Shown piece by piece: positions 23,051 to 34,053 of a stretch of 64,000 nucleotides of DNA. Every line of letters starts with the position of its first letter. Within the stretch, counting starts at the first letter, position 1. Origin of the DNA: Emergomyces orientalis (Eukaryota; Ascomycota; Eurotiomycetes; Onygenales; Ajellomycetaceae); contig MOWL01000068.1 of NCBI GenBank assembly GCA_002110485.1, positions 558,001 to 622,000 of the forward strand, given 5' to 3'. Made by a program: the position numbers and the translations under genes. The notes under the pieces are model-generated. The model was not told the DNA's origin. It saw only the letters and a program-made list of their open reading frames with translations, and made no database searches.

Positions 23051-25092
23051 ATGGATCGCATCGAGCCAGCCAACAATGCCATCGCAGAGGAAGCCGCAGT
23101 CCCTCCGGTATCCCACCCATCCCCATCGCCGGGTAATGGATCCTCATATCAGACCCAAAATGTATCTCTACCAGGGCGATCACAGAGACCGAGCATACGA
23201 GTGCTACGTCTCCCCTCCACTTCTACACAATCAGTAGCGCTTCGAACCAACCCACAGAGCAACAGTATCACATATAGGCAAAATGGGGCACAGATTGCAG
23301 CCCCTCGGCGTCGCAGCAGCTCGGATCCCCAGCGGGCTCAGCTCTTTAGCGAACCTGGGGATAATATAAATCCGGTTGCAGCAAGGGGTTTAACATTAAT
23401 GCCTTCGGTGGCTGAGGAGCCATCAAACGACAAGGCTGTTCCTCGAGTTGGTGGACGTTCGCCTCGACCAGGAAATTTAGGAAGATTGCGGAGGACGAGT
23501 GCGTCTGCAATGTCGTCTCTGGGTTTGACGCGTGCTTCCACCGTCAGTGGGCATGAAGTAGGCGCAATGGCAGACACATTATCCAACGAATACGGCGCCC
23601 GACTGGTTGACCTTCTCGACGTTGTTGGTATGTGAAAGAAAGAAGAAAAAAAGCCTTCGTCCGCGGACTTTCGTCGGAATCCGAAACTGATTGATTTGAT
23701 GCGGTAACAGACCCCGAAATATCCACCCTCACTACCCTTACAAATGTTCAGAATTCCCTCTTCGTGCCTGATCTTGGGCGGTTTTTGAATCGTAGACCAT
23801 CATATTTTTTGACTCCTAGAACCGAAAGTGTCCCCAAATATGAGGAGCCTAAGAGTGATCACGAAACTCCTGATGAAGATAATGATATATCAGAACGACT
23901 ACGTTTACAGAGCTCTAGGTCAGCAGCTATTGATGAGCTATGCTTTGCTGTCTTACCTGAGGGGGAGACACTTGCTGGTTGGAGTGAAACGGATAAACTG
24001 GAGCTCAACGATCATGTTAGACATATGCTTCATTCGCGAAGGTCTAAGTTCAAGCGTTCTATGAAGGGGTTTGGACAGTATGTCCGGAAACGTGAGTGAA
24101 CACTTTATCTTTTAATAGGCGTCAAAATGACAAACCACTAACATTATTCCTATGCAGCGCTTGGGTTTCTAGTCACGCTGTATGCGACGCTGATTACTCT
24201 TTTTGGCCTTGCATGGGTTTTGTTCCTTATAGGTGTGTGGTAGAATCCAACGAGCACTCTATGTCCACAATTTATAAAGCCTCAAACTAACGCACTATTC
24301 GCTAAGCTAGGCTGGATAAACGTTGGTGGCCGCCAGCTCTATATCATCAACGTCATAGACAATGTCCTTGTCGCTTTGTTCGCTGTAGTAGGAGACGGAC
24401 TCGCCCCATTCCGCGCAAAAGACACATACCACATGATATATATTGCGCGCTATGCCCACATGACCTGGCGTCTGCGTCAGGAAAAAGCACTTCCCAAACT
24501 CCAGAACAAAAATGACCTTCCACGAAAGAGGATTGACGATGAAAACCAAGATGTCGATGTTGAGATGAGTACCGTGGATGAGTTTAGTGACAGCAACCCC
24601 AACGACGAAGCCAAACCCGAAGAATATTCCGTTCTTAATGCAAAGCAGCAGAAGTGCCTTGAGCACCACCAAAAGAAATTCTCGAGATCGCACACATTTT
24701 ACAAACCTCATGAAACAAGCACCCACACCGCCTTCCCCCTCCGCCTCTTGATTGCCATCGTCGTGCTACTAGACTTCCACTCCATATTTCAGATTGCATT
24801 GGGGACATGCACATGGGCCATTCATTACAAAGTCCGCCCATTCGCGCTTACGACTGTGATCCTCTGCTGCTCGATTACATGTAACGTCATGGCTGGGGTT
24901 TTGATATCGGTTGGCGACCGCAGGTCGCGAAAGAAGGATGTTATTGAAAAAATGTTCCGGCAAGAGTTGACACAGGAAGCAATGAAGAAGGTGGATAAAA
25001 GAAGAAAGAAGGATAGAGAAAGGGAGAGCATGGATGAGCTGAGGAATATATCCAATGGGGGTGAAGAGAGGAGGATAGAGACGAAGTTTTGA
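23051..25092 (+). CDS. DUF2985-type fungal integral membrane protein
   Basis: Four exons, 23051-23627, 23711-24091, 24158-24232 and 24311-25092, encode 604 aa; all junctions are phase 1. The first 190 residues are Ser/Pro/Arg-rich and disordered. A conserved PDLGRFLNRRPSYF motif follows, and exon 3 encodes almost exactly one membrane segment (GFLVTLYATLITLFGLAWVL). Exon 4 adds further hydrophobic segments (IINVIDNVLVALFAVVG; LLIAIVVLLDFHSIFQIAL; TTVILCCSITCNVMAGVL), separated by an acidic cytosolic-type loop, and ends with a Lys/Arg/Glu-rich coiled-coil-like tail. This layout matches the fungal DUF2985 family, whose biochemical role is unknown to me. One membrane segment per small exon is a neat feature of the gene. 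Confidence 0.85.
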
Positions 25093-25985
25093 CACGAAGA
25101 ATTCCCCGTAGGTTTCTTGTGGTTATGTTTATTTATGCCTCTATTTAATGACCGCGTCGTTCAAGAGATATCCATACCCACTGGTACTTTTTTTAGTGGC
25201 TAATTGCTTTTTGGCGTGGTTGGGTAGAAATACTTTAATTTGAAGATTGAAATTTTTAGTGCTAAGAAGGTATCTTTCTCGGAAATTTACGTGTGTTAAG
25301 TTAATCTTTCGCATTGCTCGTTCCAATCCCCCCATAAAACCACCTGAGAAGGCTACTTGGAGCTTTTGAATGCTTTTCAAACTCAACATCAAAATTTGTG
25401 AACAATACAATACTATGTTAAAGTAGAAAGATAACGGGGAATAACAGACGGGAAATAAATGAAGTTCAAAAAGAAAATTTCTCTCTGCACGTTTGCGATT
25501 AAAAACAACAGGTAAAGCTAAACGTAACAATCCATCCATCCAGTCATTAAAAAGCAAAAATCCTAGCGCAACCGTAAAACTAAATAAGATAAAGCCCCAT
25601 TCTATCTAACTAAATAAATAAGCCAGCCATACCAAATTCCCGATGAAGAAAGAAATAAGATGAAGTGAGGAATGAAGAGCAAAGGTAGGGAGGTATTGGT
25701 ACAGAGGCGTCTATGACAAGCGAAAGAACGGAGTGGATACAAACGAAACTTGGGATCAAAAAATGGATGCTGACACGAACAAAACGAACATAGAGGGATC
25801 AAACATGGCAAAGTACAATGCAAAAATGAAATAAAAAAGGAAAAATTCTATCTTAACGATCCCAGGGAATTTCTAATATGGAGAAAGCAAACAAATGAGG
25901 GTTCAGTGATGGGAAAACACCTTGTGTATCAATGAAGTGAGAAAGTATAGAAAGTAAATAAGGGGAAGAAGGAAATGGATGCATG
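25093..25985. other. Convergent 3' region, no gene seen
   Basis: An 893-nt A-rich stretch lies between the stop codons of the DUF2985 gene and SIR2. It likely contains long 3' untranslated regions. Confidence 0.4.
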
Positions 25986-27747
25986 CTATGGGTTGACAGC
26001 GGTAAATCGATATCGTGAGATGTAACCTTCACTTAACGTGACCTCGACTGTTTGGCCCTTGGGTATCATTTCATGCTGCAAATCCCAACCAGCGCGACGG
26101 CAGAGTTCAGAGACCACGACGTCGCAGTCACCGAGCATGTCGATATCGAAATGAATATGTGACACCGGCTATGAGATACGGCACAGGTTAGAATGATTGC
26201 GATGTACTAATGAAAAAGGCGCTTGTCTTATTAAACTTACGTCACGCGAAATTAAGATCTGAGGGACGTCGCGAGGGAGAATGCCAGGGACTTCGGCAAC
26301 CGGTGCCACTTTCAGTGATGTCCCGATCACAATAACAAGGTCTGCAAGCTCACGATCATGGCCGATTAGACGCTGGGAGAATGCGTCTGGGAGATCTTCA
26401 CCAAAGAAGGTGATATCAGGCTACTGGATCGTTAGTAGATGAAAAAAAGATTTCAGTTCAAATTGCAGTACACAACGACGCACCTTCATCACACCAGGTG
26501 TGGGAATATCGTAGTCTTCATCCTCCGAGCTGTCGTCAAAATCCTCTCTTCTACGATCTTTTTTCTGGGATCCGTTTGAGCTGCGCTTTCTTTTCATTCC
26601 GCAGGGTTGAGCCGCAAGCCGATCTTTGCAAGCAACACATTCAGGAAGCGCTCCCTTGCGGACATGCTCGAAGATTTGCTCACCCGGGACTTGGTGCTTG
26701 CACTTAACGCAAGATGCTGTTGCGAAAGAGCCATGGCATTGGATTAGATTCTCAGGCAGAATTCCCGCGTTTGCTTCCAGGTTGTCAATATTTTGGGTGA
26801 AGTTTGTTAGTAGTTTCCCTTTATCCTGAAGGAGGCGGATAAATGCATGAGTTGGAGAAAATTTCTTTTCTGTCGGAAGAATATCCTTTGCAATGGAGTA
26901 GAAGATGTTAGGGTCCTCGTGGAATAGGTGTATGTCGAACACTTCCTGAGGGTCGGTCAAACCCAGATACTCCAACTTTGAATACAAGCCGGTATCTTTC
27001 GAACGGAAGTCGGGAATACCGAGACTGGTGGATATCTAGAAGCCTGCATATCAGTATGATTTGATTCTCCCTTCCATGAATAACCTCATCAGGGTCCTTA
27101 CACCGGCGCCAGTTAAGACGATGATATTCTTTGATTTCCTCAACAGCTCAACAGCATCGTCAATAGTATTGTATTGTGATAGTTTAATGCGTTTTGAGTA
27201 TTCGCGCGTAATTCCCATAATAAGCAAGGGATGATAAGCCCTGTCTGGCGCCTCTTCAAGGAAAGAGGGAGGCATGATTCCAAAGGCAGTGCAGAGTTTC
27301 TTCGCGGTAATGGTTCCCTGCCCTATGGTCTCTTCCGCGAAAGCAGCCTTTCCGATTTCATGAAGGCGTCTGCGAAAAGCAGCGGACTCCTCTGGCGTAC
27401 ATGCACCTGGAACTATAGTGTTTTTGTTTATCAGCCTGTGCCTTGAGTTCTTTGACTGGCTCAAGAGGTGTTGGGGCGGGGGAAATTCTCTTACCGTCGC
27501 GTAGCTGGTCATCTCGGACAAACTGTAACGAATCTTCATAAAGCGACTCAGTCTCCCAGTCATTATCGGAATCCTCAGAGTCCCCCGAAGTGCCAGATTC
27601 GCCGTCCTCTGTGTCGAAATCGGGCTGTGACACGTCGTCGGGGGTGCCGCCTGATATCACCCCGTCTTCTGCGCCTACCTCGACCACCTTCACCACGGCG
27701 GGTTTTAAAGGAAGCTCCTCTTTCGCCAGCACCGGCGCGACATCCAT
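25986..27747 (-). CDS. sir2: NAD-dependent histone deacetylase, Sir2/Hst1 type
   Basis: Five exons (27747-27495, 27412-27102, 27035-26484, 26420-26241, 26168-25986) give 492 aa with consistent phases. Sirtuins remove acetyl groups from lysines using NAD+, producing nicotinamide and O-acetyl-ADP-ribose; this class acts on chromatin. The N terminus is acidic and Ser-rich, followed by the Sir2-type helical region (FNTID-like [11 protein letters not shown]). The NAD-binding [15 protein letters not shown] spans the second intron (186-200), TQNIDNLE is at 268-275, catalytic His is H289 in QCHGSFATA, and the zinc cysteines are C297, C300, C321 and C324. Next comes an unusual basic then acidic insert with a likely NLS (MKRKR near 335), before PDITFFGE and [12 protein letters not shown]. 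Closest in layout to yeast Sir2/Hst1. Confidence 0.95.
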
Positions 27748-28220
27748 CTCGAGAAGCAGGACGGGACCCAACCAGTAGTAAGCTCCACTAACTTACATTG
27801 GTGGAGGTTGTTGGCGACTGGTTGTCGGGAGAAAGCCTTGTGTCGCAGTTTGATTGCGACAATCGCGAGTTATCTCCGACGTGTTCGGAAGTTTATGATA
27901 ATCCGGCTCCATCGCCTCCCGCCGCGGGCCAGGAACGAGGAACACAGGGGCAGCAGCTTTAAGGGATATATGGGTACAGATATAAAAATGTACGTAACCA
28001 TTATTCTAACATGATACGTGATATAGATGCTCATGAAGCCAGTTCATTTTGTATTTTCTATCTCTAGTACTTTGCATCATCCTACCCTGCAGAAATATGA
28101 CCTGACCATTTTGCTCTAATTTGGTATCGTTAAAATGTGGACATTCAGACATTCAGACATCACCAGAATCCATTTTTACTTTTTTCTCCTTTCTTTTGCT
28201 CTTTTCTGCTTAACCGGCCT
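27748..28220. other. SIR2 upstream / ACL4 downstream region
   Basis: A 473-nt gap between tandem minus-strand genes, likely holding the SIR2 promoter and the ACL4 3' end. A short ACATTCAG-type duplication lies at about 28139-28156. Nothing else seen. Confidence 0.4.
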
Positions 28221-29493
28221 TCATGAATCTGCCATTTTCTGATCTTCGTCCTCTTCATCATCGTCATTACCTAATCCGTCACTTTCGTCTTCCCACTCTT
28301 CGTCAACATCTTCCCCATCGTCGCTATCGTCGTCAATATCGCCCAGTTGGTTTTGGAGATCTTGGACAAGTTCCTCAGCATGTTCCTTCAGCTTCTCATC
28401 CTCATACTCAACCAGTTCGTAAAGCTTTAAACTCTGTTTTAGCCAGCTTCGGCTGGACCGCAGTGTAGCTTGTCGTAGTTCAGATTCTGATAAGTCGCTC
28501 TTATTGGGGGGAAGCTTTTCACCCTTCCCTAGTAAATATAAGCACCATCCTCCTAAATACCACATCTCAACGCTATGATCGTCTTCGAGAACCATTCGCT
28601 CTAGTACTTCGAGCGCCTCGGTTTCCATCTGGGCTTCCATCAATAGTCTGGAAAGGCTTATCCGGGTAGGGAAGTCTGGCACTAAGGGGCTTTCTGGTGG
28701 TAGATCTTTCCATAAATCAAGGCTCCTCGACAATGCAGCTTTGGCATCGTCATGCCGGAGCTGTGATATTCTAACTGAAGCCAGCGTCTGCAAGCATTCT
28801 GGGGAATCTGGGGCAACCAAAAGAGCCTCTGTAACCAATGATTCGCATCGAGCCTCCGCATCCTCTTCCCATCTGGTTTTAAAAACCTCGTTTCAGCATT
28901 GGCAATTTATTTTTAAAGTTTGGATAATAGAAAACTCACGATAGATCGGTCATGTATATTTCTACCACTCCACATAAAGCATGCGCCAACTTTTTCTTCT
29001 GCTCTTGCGCGGCCAACGCATCGTCTGGATTCCGGCTTTGTTCTAACGACTGTATGCTCCGTCTCAAGCTTGCGACGCCTTTTTCGAACCAGTTCACGCT
29101 ATCATTGCCGCCGGTCTCGCTCAATTGCGCAAGCCATAAGAATTTCTCCGCGCCTCCTCCTTCAGACTCAGGAATTTCTCCGTTTGGATCTAGAGCCACT
29201 GCTCGCATGAAGTGTTCTCGCGCCGCATCAATTTCTCCCAGCTCAACATATATTTCCCCGATAAAGTTCAGCCCTAGAAGCACATTGGGTGATCCGGTCG
29301 AAGCGATATCCAAACCGCGCTGCGCAAGAGGGAGAGCGGCCTCTGGTTGCCCCGTTTGGAGAAGAACGGTGGCTTGGTCGAAGAGAATTGCGGGATCTTC
29401 GTTCATTTTCCTTGAGGCAGATCTGCTGTCGCCATCAAGGCCGGGTTTTGCTCTTTTCTTCGAAGATTTTCTCGAGGGTCGCGTTTTGGCCAT
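28221..29493 (-). CDS. acl4: Assembly chaperone of ribosomal protein uL4 (Acl4-like, TPR)
   Basis: Two exons (29493-28940, 28872-28221; 67-nt intron, phase 2) encode 401 aa. Acl4 escorts newly made uL4/Rpl4 to pre-60S particles. The N terminus is very basic (MAKTRPSRKSSKKRAK), suited to nuclear import. TPR-like helical pairs follow: LFDQATVLLQTGQPEAALPL, then a LGEIDAAREHFMRAVALDP repeat, and later repeats covering LEVLERMVLEDDHSVEMWYL. The extreme C terminus is a long Asp/Glu run, typical of chaperones that shield basic ribosomal proteins. It shares a 416-bp divergent promoter region with GIR2. Other TPR proteins cannot be fully excluded, but basic start, TPR core and acidic tail together are characteristic. 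Confidence 0.88.
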
Positions 29494-29909
29494 ATGGGTA
29501 TGTATTGTCTATTCTAGTGATAGGATAAGTAAAAATAGGAAAAAAGGGTTAGGGTAATTATTGTTCGAACTACATGATTTGCCGGTGTTGATTGATGGGT
29601 TTATGAAACCTGCTCGCAACTTTTTTTTGGTTGTTTGCTCTGTTTGCATGTGGTATGGAAACTTGATATCATCGCCATGAAAGCTTCGGGGTAGTTAAAC
29701 TAAGAAAAACAACTAAGTATCCTGGCAGTACACATTGAACAATTCGAGTTTCGTTCTGTGTCGCACATTTCAGAGACATTCCTTGTTGACACCACTAGCC
29801 ATTCGCTTTTGATTACTTCGGCCTTTTATTCGAAAAAGCTATTCAGCCATCCAGCGACCCACGCCCATTTTACCCCTCCTGCATGCTTCGCTGTTGAAGC
29901 ACAAGCATC
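29494..29909. promoter_or_regulatory. Bidirectional promoter ACL4 / GIR2
   Basis: A 416-bp gap lies between two divergent ATGs, both for proteins of ribosome production or translation control. It contains T-rich and A-rich stretches but no motif I can assign with certainty. Confidence 0.5.
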
Positions 29910-30673
29910 ATGGGCATCGAAGATCAGCAAGAAGAGAGGGAGACTCTCAAGTCGATTTTCCCGGATGAAATTACAGGTATGTAACTATAACCACTTCCTG
30001 CCTTCGTGGCCTGGTTACTAAGAACTAACCCATCCTAGATATATCTGATTCCGCATATCGAATATCAATAACTTTGGATGTTACCAACTCCCAGGGAGAT
30101 GACGATGAAGAGCCTCCCGTCCTCATCCTACAAGTTTCATACCCACCTCAATATCCTGATGTCGCTCCAGACCTCGAACTCTCCACACCTCCTAATGCAC
30201 CCAAACACGCCCACTTTGACATACAAGAAGACCGCGCCCGTCTCCTGGAGTCGTTGCAGTCTACCATTGAAGAAAATATGGGAATGGCGATGATTTTTAC
30301 TATTGTTGATATGTTAAAAGAAGGTGCCGAGCTACTTATATCGGAGCGACAGGCGGCCGTCCAAGCTCTGAAGGAAATGGAATCTGCGAGGGCGGAAGAG
30401 GAAGAGAATCGCAAATTTCACGGCACCGCGGTGACGCGAGAGTCGTTTTTGAAGTGGAGAGATGAATTCCAGAAGGAGACGGAGGAACTGGAAAGAAGGA
30501 AACAGGAAGAGAAGGAAGCGGATGACAAGAAGAGGAAAGCTAGTGGCAAGGAGGAGAAAAAGCTTACTGGGAAAGAATTGTGGGAGAGAGGACTGGCGGG
30601 TAAGGTGGATTATGATGAGGACTATGTTGATTCTATTCCTGCAAGCATGGAAAATCTGGAATTGGTATCGTGA
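29910..30673 (+). CDS. gir2: RWD-domain protein, Gir2-like
   Basis: Two exons (29910-29976, 30039-30673; 62-nt intron, phase 1) encode 233 aa. Gir2 binds the GTPase Rbg2 and competes for Gcn1, linking ribosome function to amino-acid starvation signalling. The RWD domain begins at once with EEREtLKSIFPDEI-type sequence and contains the YPPQYPDVAPDLEL motif (YPxxYP...P). A long charged helix follows, with EAD/ELERRK coiled-coil sequence, ending with the family motif LTGKELWERGL and an acidic segment. Length fits fungal Gir2 proteins. The start is the only ATG placing EDQQEERETL in frame. Confidence 0.92.
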
Positions 30674-31306
30674 TGTTTTGTTTCTGATATAATTTTCCAT
30701 GGGAATATAGATAAAGGATGTTGATTGGTTGCAGGGCGTTTTGGAAGTTCATGATACTAAAGAGTAGAATACCAAGTAGCTATTGTCCCATACCTATGCG
30801 TTTCCCCAGCTGGGGGATGGTATTGTGCGGCCGGACTCGATTATGGTGCTTTGTCGCAATGTCAACGTCCCGAAGGTTCTCGCGCGAAATCCCACCGCGT
30901 ATTAATAACAGACCAAATGAAACGAACAGTTGCTCATGTTCGATGCCTTGTGTTTGACTCCTGCCTCTACTGCTTGTGTCAAGCTTTGACTGATACATTC
31001 CTGGATGCCGTGCCGTAGCCTTTCCACTAGAGTAGTTGTATGTGTGTGCCATTCAACTCTGTAGCGAGTCATAGACCCTACGCGAATGATTCAACTTTAC
31101 CGTAGAGTTTCTGTGAAGAGTTCCTGTAATTTCCTAAATGTTAGAAATTACCATCCTGCCTTGATTTCTAAGGATTTAATTCCCTCCTTGACATACCGTT
31201 ATGTGTTCCGCATTATTAACCAAGCTACCGGAGCTCACAAGCGTCGGTATTATCAATGATAAGCCATGAACTCAGCCGTACAGGGCACACCTTATGAGCA
31301 TCAGCA
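30674..31306. other. Convergent 3' region, no gene seen
   Basis: A 633-nt gap between convergent genes; no conserved frame is visible. Confidence 0.4.
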
Positions 31307-32415
31307 TCAGGGGTGCTCGCCTTCCCTTGGTTGAGAAGTAAGCTTCTCAGTCGCACTATCCCCCTGTCTCTCTTTAGCAGAGACAGCCTTCGCGTCCTCC
31401 TCTGGTCCACCAGCCGCCGTGGCCCCACTGACAGATTCGGCCTTTGCTAACCGCTGCATCCTAATTTCCTCCCTCTCCCTTACCGCAAGTTCCCTCTCCT
31501 TCAACACGACCTCCCACATCTTCTGCGCAAGCTCTTTATTCTTCTGGTCCTCATGTTGTATTGTTTTGATAGTAGAATTAAGACACTCTGCAACAGTTGA
31601 CTCCCAAAGAGTCTCGTCGCCCTGATCCACGATGCGGTCCCATTCATCCTCCTGCTGCGCGATGTAAATATCATCCTCCAACTTATCTCGACGAATTATC
31701 TTCTTCCATCGCGCGTCTAATTTACTCCTCAATGTACGGCTCAAGCTCGGGGGTTCTGGCTTTTTGATTCGCAGGAATGGAATCCCACGCGCATCGACAA
31801 GAACGGGAACATGGCGGGGCCCGTTGACGTGTGGCCTTGGGCGCGATAAAATCGGTTCGGTATCTGGGTGTGGACGAAGGGCTTCCGGGCGTCTCCTTGC
31901 TCTCCCCTCAGCTCTTTTCCTTAATGCATGCGTGTTGCGGTTCTCGGGGCGGTGGTGGGCAGCTTGGATATCGCGGTTTTTGTGTATTTCGTTCTTGAGA
32001 TCGAAGGCGCGCTGAACAATGGACTCAAGACGGCTAATGCTCTCTGGGCTTGCTTGGGTGCATGAATGTAGCAAATCCAATGCCTTGCGTAAGATTGAGT
32101 TAGCTTGGAATCGATATATATTTGGCAGAGCCTGGTGGTCCTAACCTCGTAACCTGCCTTCAAAGCATTGGCGATCTGGCTGGGGCTTTGCAAATCTTTA
32201 TATTTGTGAAAATTTGATTTTATTAGGCCCTGAATTTCCGCAGGCTGGAGGTTAATTAAGCGCAGGCGGGCGGATTGGGAGAGGAGGGCATGATAGAGCG
32301 AAAGACCTGGAAATGAGCTCTGAGTTCGGGAATTTCAATCATGTATCCGTTGTAAGGAGAACCTACATGCTAGTCTATGGACGCCCGAGCTCTTTGGTAA
32401 CAGAAACCGGGGCAT
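31307..32415 (-). CDS. LYR-like (Complex1_LYR) protein, probably mitochondrial
   Basis: Three exons (32415-32367, 32306-32146, 32083-31307) give 328 aa. The first exon encodes 16 residues beginning MPRFLLPKSSGVHRLA, a basic amphipathic start typical of a mitochondrial targeting sequence. Exon 2 begins LSLYHALLSQSARL, which resembles the LYR motif (here LYH) of Complex1_LYR proteins, small helical adaptors for Fe-S delivery or respiratory-complex and mitoribosome assembly. The domain ends near residue 115. The C-terminal 200 residues are fungal-type: an Arg/Pro linker, a VPVLVDARGIPFLRIKKP segment, and a long charged helix. The last exon alone lacks an ATG at its start, so the upstream exons are required. 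The specific partner is unknown. Confidence 0.7.
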
Positions 32416-32825
32416 TCGAAAAATCGAGTTCTTCGTGGGTTTTAATTCGACATCTTCTAAAGGTTTTCAAAAGGACCGAGCTTCTTGAAACCCGGATTGA
32501 GCACAGGGTTGGAATCACGTGATTGGTCTCATCCAATATGTCACCAAACCTGCATCTAAGACATATATCACGTTGATAGTAAAAACGGGAAGGCTTTGCA
32601 GGAGAAAATTGCTTATAGGTCGCTCTAGAAGAAAATATAAACATGCTCGCATTCCGTGAACTACGGAGTTTATGCCCGGTCATACCATCTGGTTATGCTA
32701 AAGTCTGCCCCTAAAACAGGGAGATCGTAGAACGCTTCAAATCCTAAAGCATGCGAAACAAAGAAAAAACCCCAAAGCAATACTCCCGTCGCGTCATAAT
32801 GAGGGGGTCATCTTGAAAAGTTCAC
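32416..32825. other. Region between MMS2 and LYR-like gene
   Basis: A 410-nt gap between tandem minus-strand genes, likely holding the LYR-gene promoter and the MMS2 3' end. No other gene is seen. Confidence 0.4.
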
Positions 32826-33532
32826 TTAGAAGTTAGATCCCTCAGGAGGCTGAGGGATTTTCTTATTTTCCGGTAGGGCCATGAATCTATACGGGTTTGG
32901 TTAGAATATACATATGTACCCCAGGCCACGTTTCTGATCAGGTTTTGCTTGCCTTCTAATCTCCAACAAAATTGTCTCCATCGTAAATTCTCTTTTCCAC
33001 ACAGCAAGGCGAGGTAGCTTCGTCAGGTCGACCTTTTTGTTGAGTGTTTAGTATGATATATCCATTTGCTGGTTTTTCTAATAGTGAGAGAGCATGAGGA
33101 CGTACTTGACCGTTTCGCGGATCAACGCAGGGAAGGTTCACTTTGGAAACGAAGGTAATAGTCGGTGGAGTATCGGGGTAGTTATCACCGCATTTGATGT
33201 TGACGCTGTATATCCGGTTCTCGTGCACACTCTAGTTTACCAAATGTTAAACTGAACTGCCCACTTGTATTTTGGAGGGGCGATGGTTGGACTAACATGA
33301 GGGGGTCCAAGAATGGTTCCATTCCAATCCGTCATCGATACGTCGTCTCCATTAGCTAGGCCATAGGAACATGCTTCTATTCAGAAGGGGATTGAAAATG
33401 ATCAGCATCAGGCTTGTACTTATTGTGCATGATAGAAAAGAGGCACACGGCATACATACCAGCGCCGCGTCCTTTCTCTCCATTTTCCAGCTCTTCCAAT
33501 AAACGGAAATTTCGAGGTACAACGGCGGCCAT
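32826..33532 (-). CDS. mms2: Ubiquitin-conjugating enzyme variant Mms2
   Basis: Five exons (33532-33460, 33373-33297, 33231-33106, 33032-32953, 32886-32826) encode 138 aa, the usual Mms2/Uev1 length. Mms2 pairs with Ubc13 to build Lys63-linked ubiquitin chains in error-free post-replication repair. The sequence follows the family from MAAVVPRNFRLLEELE through GDDVSMTDWNGTILGPPH, the YPDTPPTITFVSKVNLP core and a C-terminal KIPQPPEGSNF. It lacks the catalytic cysteine, as expected for a variant E2. The fourth intron (32952-32887, 66 nt) begins with GCAAGC rather than GT: a GC-AG intron, since phase and protein continuity allow no GT donor nearby. Divergent from MON2. Confidence 0.95.
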
Positions 33533-34053
33533 TGTAAGGAGTTATGTAAAGGTTTTAGCCAGAGCGTGTTGTTATATCGAAAACAGAGGGAATATGGCAT
33601 TGAAGAGGGGTCGGTATAGATGAGTCGCATGCCAACGTCTGGATAAAGCGTTTTTGGCAAGAGCAACGGGCGTGCTTAAGCGCGGGACACGGGCGTCATC
33701 TCATGTGACTCAGGCCGGTACTAAATACGCTAGTTCTCTTACGGCTAGCTCATGGTGAGAGAGAATGCTTAGCTAAGCATCAAATTCTTGGCATCATCCA
33801 TATCAGGTACCAACGACTGTTGATGATGCTAAATGCCACAGTACAACATTCTAGCAACCAGGATCCTTAATTTTCCTTCTGCAATATTTGTCGGCTTGAA
33901 GTATCTTGTTTTATTAAACTAGGTGCTATTCGTTTTGCACGGGTGCCGCATGTGGCCTGATCTCAAAAATTTCCCATTCTAGAAGCTTGGCCGGTTACTG
34001 CTGGGGCTCATACAGACCGCACCGATGACGCTGAGCGCAGTCTGATATCTGAC
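33533..34053. promoter_or_regulatory. Divergent promoter region MMS2 / MON2
   Basis: A 521-bp gap between two divergent starts. Repeated GCTAGC/GCTAAGC-like short motifs near 33744-33780; no further site can be assigned. Confidence 0.45.
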
